Positions 61,677-64,000 of a stretch of 64,000 nucleotides of DNA are shown piece after piece (within the stretch, counting starts at the first letter, position 1; each line of letters opens with the position of its first letter). The notes under the pieces are model-generated. The model searched no databases. It was not told where the DNA came from and saw only the letters and a program-made list of their open reading frames with translations. Both the position numbers and the translations under genes were made by a program. Source of the stretch: Actinomyces gaoshouyii (lineage in GTDB: Bacteria > Actinomycetota > Actinomycetes > Actinomycetales > Actinomycetaceae); assembly GCF_002072175.1 (NCBI RefSeq), contig NZ_MVIV01000003.1, forward strand, positions 1 through 64,000. Direction: 5' to 3'.

Positions 61677-62846
61677 TCAGGGGCGGGCGGTGAGGGCCTC
61701 GGCGATCCGCTCGAAGACGGCGCCGGCGGTGTAGGCCTCGGCGCGCTCGTGAATGGCGCGGCGCATGGCCTCGACCTCCTGGTGCGGCAGGGCGAGGAAG
61801 GCCTCGATGGTCGGGCGGAGGTCCTCGGGGCGCTCGAAGTCGTAGCCGAGTCCTGTCACGCCGTCGGTGAGCATCTCGGAGTAGTACGCCCAGCGACTGG
61901 CGATAACGGGTAGGCCCGCGCCCATGGCGTCGACGATGGTCCCTGGGATCCCCTCCCCCCAGAACTCGGTGGGGAAGAGCAGCGCGGAGTAGTCCCGGAT
62001 GGTCTCCACGCCCCGCTCGGGCTTGACGGCGCCCATGTACCGGGTGTGTGGTGCGCTCTCAATGAGGGCGCGGAACTCAGCCTCGTAGTCCTCGTCGATC
62101 GGCCCGTAGATGTCGAGCACGGCCTCGGGGCCGCCCGGGCACGCGTCCCCGTTGAGGGAGGCCACGGCTCGCACGGCGTTCTCAATGCCCTTGCCCGGGA
62201 CCACCCTGCTGAACATGCACAGGCGCGCGGGGCGGGCCTCGGGCGCGTCGAGGCGGGCGGCAGCGGGATCGAAGTCCTTGAAGTTGGGCAGGTAGGCGGC
62301 GTTGCGCACGCCGAGCTCAGCCAGGCGGGCCACGAGGGCCCGGCTCTCCACCCAGTTGACCTGGAAGGCGTTGAGGCAGCGCACCAGGCGGCCCGAGGGA
62401 TCGCGCTCGATATCGTCGGCGAGGCGGCCTCCGATGAGGTTGTGGAAGACGCGCGTGCCGCGCATGGAGGCGGCCAGGGCGAGCACGGGGAAGAAGAAGC
62501 GGCGGCCGTTGTCGGACAGGAGCACCACGACGTCGTCGCACACGGCCAGGCAGCGCGCCGCGTCCTTGACCACCCGCAGGGGGTGGTGGCGGTAGTCGAG
62601 GGTGTCGACGGTGCGGATGGCGTCGGCGCCGAATCGATGGGCGAGATGGCGGTAGACCACCCGGGTCTTGACGGTCTGGCCGTCGACCATCGTCTCGCCG
62701 AGGTCGATCCTGCCCATGACCCCGATGCGGCGGCCCTCGCCGACCTCGTCGGACCGGTGGGCGGCGCGGCCCCGGAGCGCACTGATGCCCGTGACTGCGA
62801 TGGCAGCGCCTGTGAGGGAGAGCAGCGCTGCCGTCCGTGTTCTCAT
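61677..62846 (-). CDS. GT4-family glycosyltransferase with N-terminal hydrophobic anchor
   Basis: 389 residues from the ATG that overlaps the GT2 stop by 1 nt, with GGAGGAGC upstream. Unlike its neighbour it begins with a hydrophobic segment (~6-26) that could anchor it. The donor domain has 'LCMFSRVVPGKGIENAV' and 'LLFPTEFWGEGIPGTIVDAM', a GT4 E-x7-E variant. The acceptor-side domain is less conserved. Substrate sugar unknown. The next gene starts 57 bp later. Confidence 0.9.
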   Translation of the reverse strand: MRTRTAALLSLTGAAIAVTGISALRGRAAHRSDEVGEGRRIGVMGRIDLGETMVDGQTVKTRVVYRHLAHRFGADAIRTVDTLDYRHHPLRVVKDAARCLAVCDDVVVLLSDNGRRFFFPVLALAASMRGTRVFHNLIGGRLADDIERDPSGRLVRCLNAFQVNWVESRALVARLAELGVRNAAYLPNFKDFDPAAARLDAPEARPARLCMFSRVVPGKGIENAVRAVASLNGDACPGGPEAVLDIYGPIDEDYEAEFRALIESAPHTRYMGAVKPERGVETIRDYSALLFPTEFWGEGIPGTIVDAMGAGLPVIASRWAYYSEMLTDGVTGLGYDFERPEDLRPTIEAFLALPHQEVEAMRRAIHERAEAYTAGAVFERIAEALTARP

Positions 62847-63715
62847 CAGGAGCTCCTCCGGCGTCGCATCATCGCGTGGGACAACTGCCATGCCAGGCAG
62901 TAGGCGGCGTAGGGACGGGGCAGGCGCTCGACATCCCTGTAGAGGCGCCAGGTGCGCTTGACCGCCTTGACCTTGTTGGAGGACAGGGACCCCACGGTCT
63001 TCCTGTACTTGGCGAGGCATTCGTCCAGACCGTGGAAGCGGTGGCCGCGCTTCATCACCTGCAGCCAGGTGGCGGCGTCCTGCCCGCGGCGCAGGTCCGG
63101 CATGACCAGGAGGGAGCGATCGACGATCGTGGTATCGAAAACCACTGAGAGCGTGCAGGTCATCGTGTTCTTGAGGAACTGCTTGTACGTGAACGAACGG
63201 GGCGCGTGGACGTAATTCCGGTGCTCGCCATCCTCCTCGATGGTCTCGTAGGAGGTGACGCAGACCCCGGCCTTGGTCCGCCTCATGAAGGCGATCTGCC
63301 GCTCCAGCTTGGCCGGCGCCCACAGGTCGTCGGAGTCGAGGTAGGCGATGTAGCGCCCCCGGGCGGCCTCGAGTCCGCGGTTCCTCGCCTTGGCGACGCC
63401 CTGGTTCTCGCCTTGCACGAGAACGGTGATCCGGGAGTCCTGCGCCGCGAAATCGGTGAGGATCGGAACGGTGGAGTCCGTCGAGGCGTCGTCGACGGCG
63501 ATGACCTCCAGGTCTGCCATGGTCTGGTCCAGAACGCTGCGGATCGTCTCGGCGACATGGTCCTCGGAGTTGAACGAGGGGACGATCACGGACACCAGCG
63601 GGGCATCCCCTGCCGCTGAGCCCGCCGGGCGCCCTTCGGGGAGGGCATCCGACCCTGCTATGCGCCGCTCCGCGCCAGTATGAGCATGGATACCGGTGGA
63701 GTTCTCCTGGGTCAT
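62846..63715 (-). CDS. GT2-family glycosyltransferase
   Basis: 289 residues, GT-A fold. 'VSVIVPSFNSEDHVAETIRS' then 'IAVDDASTDST', and the metal-binding 'YLDSDDLWAP'. C-terminal basic region. A ~35-residue variable N-terminus precedes the domain. AAAGGAAATCG precedes the ATG. First gene of the exopolysaccharide operon, about 180 nt from a strong promoter. Confidence 0.94.
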   Translation of the reverse strand: MTQENSTGIHAHTGAERRIAGSDALPEGRPAGSAAGDAPLVSVIVPSFNSEDHVAETIRSVLDQTMADLEVIAVDDASTDSTVPILTDFAAQDSRITVLVQGENQGVAKARNRGLEAARGRYIAYLDSDDLWAPAKLERQIAFMRRTKAGVCVTSYETIEEDGEHRNYVHAPRSFTYKQFLKNTMTCTLSVVFDTTIVDRSLLVMPDLRRGQDAATWLQVMKRGHRFHGLDECLAKYRKTVGSLSSNKVKAVKRTWRLYRDVERLPRPYAAYCLAWQLSHAMMRRRRSS

Positions 63716-63851
63716 CGATTTCCTTTGAGTACGAAGACGGGATTTCGACTGACTCAGCTCAGCAGGGTTTGAGGGACTCCCGAATCACCTGTGCCGAGCA
63801 CAGTGAATCAGCCAGGACGAGCGCCGTATCACCGAGGTGCGCCGAGTCGAA

Positions 63852-63884
63852 CACTTCAATCACGAAACAATCACAACTGAAGTG
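63852..63884. promoter_or_regulatory. Inverted repeat in the exopolysaccharide operon leader
   Basis: CACTTCA and TGAAGTG, exact 7-bp arms 19 bp apart, beginning about 12 bp downstream of the -10 box. It could be a repressor operator or a small RNA stem near the transcript 5' end. Confidence 0.45.
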
Positions 63885-63896
63885 AACACCCTTGTC

Positions 63897-63925
63897 AGGC
63901 TAGTGAGACCACCCAAAGGTGTCAA
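63897..63925 (-). promoter_or_regulatory. Promoter of the exopolysaccharide operon
   Basis: TTGACA (complement at 63920-63925) and TAGCCT (complement at 63897-63902) are separated by 17 bp. The surrounding ~285 bp (63716-64000) is the least GC-rich non-rRNA stretch and contains no gene. Confidence 0.75.
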
Positions 63926-64000
63926 CAGAATATCGACTTTCGACGGAACTTCGGGAGATAGGTCACTCCGAATGCATGTCGAACGTCATGCCACCTTCGA

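Overview
The window is high-GC chromosomal DNA from an actinobacterium, most likely of the Actinomyces/Actinomycetaceae type. This rests on codon bias, Ser/Thr-kinase and FHA genes, G5/Rpf muralytic enzymes, a protein O-mannosyltransferase, GatCAB, and a tRNA-free 16S-23S-5S operon. The gene order pmt / rsmI / metG-tatD-rpfB-rsmA-ispE matches the conserved actinobacterial block known in Mycobacterium tuberculosis as Rv1002c-Rv1011. Genus or species cannot be fixed from reading alone.

Layout. (1) 0.1-4.8 kb: a flippase and CDP-alcohol phosphatidyltransferase pair (minus), divergent from a WbaP-type initiating sugar transferase and a TagD-like cytidylyltransferase (plus). Together they look like part of a surface-glycan or phospho-alcohol pathway. 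(2) 4.8-22.3 kb: an envelope signalling locus containing an RDD-FHA protein, an unknown protein, a TetR regulator, a 2,025-residue Ig-like/Fn3 surface protein, DUF58, a TgpA-like membrane transglutaminase whose catalytic Cys and His are replaced, and a second FHA protein. Across a 70-bp perfect palindrome it faces a convergent Ser/Thr kinase with an extracellular Fn3-like domain and a zinc-ribbon FHA protein. It resembles the bifidobacterial PFNA cluster (pkb2-fn3-aaa-duf58-tgm) but has no MoxR/AAA gene in the expected place. (3) 22.4-34.3 kb: ABC-F, ispE, rsmA, three tandem G5-domain muralytic enzymes, tatD, metG, a small membrane protein and rsmI. (4) 34.3-36.3 kb: protein O-mannosyltransferase. 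(5) 36.8-42.7 kb: the rRNA operon on the minus strand with a clear promoter, a repeat-bearing leader, an inferred 23S processing stem and a terminator. (6) 43-50.3 kb: malic enzyme, gatC-gatA-gatB, an L,D-transpeptidase and ndk. (7) 50.4-64 kb: folC with a long N-terminal extension, then a tightly overlapping exopolysaccharide operon read right to left: GT2, GT4, GT4, Wzy-like polymerase, acyltransferase, flippase, a 68-codon ORF, a Wzz/BY-kinase-like protein, an initiating sugar transferase and UDP-sugar dehydrogenase. A textbook promoter lies near 63.9 kb.

Recurring signals: long perfect palindromes of 60-80 bp at gene ends, two of which share an arm that recurs as two half copies near rpfB; leaderless-type -10 boxes 6-7 nt before five start codons; a shared TAGCGT box before all three G5 genes; and 1-4 nt stop/start overlaps in most operons.
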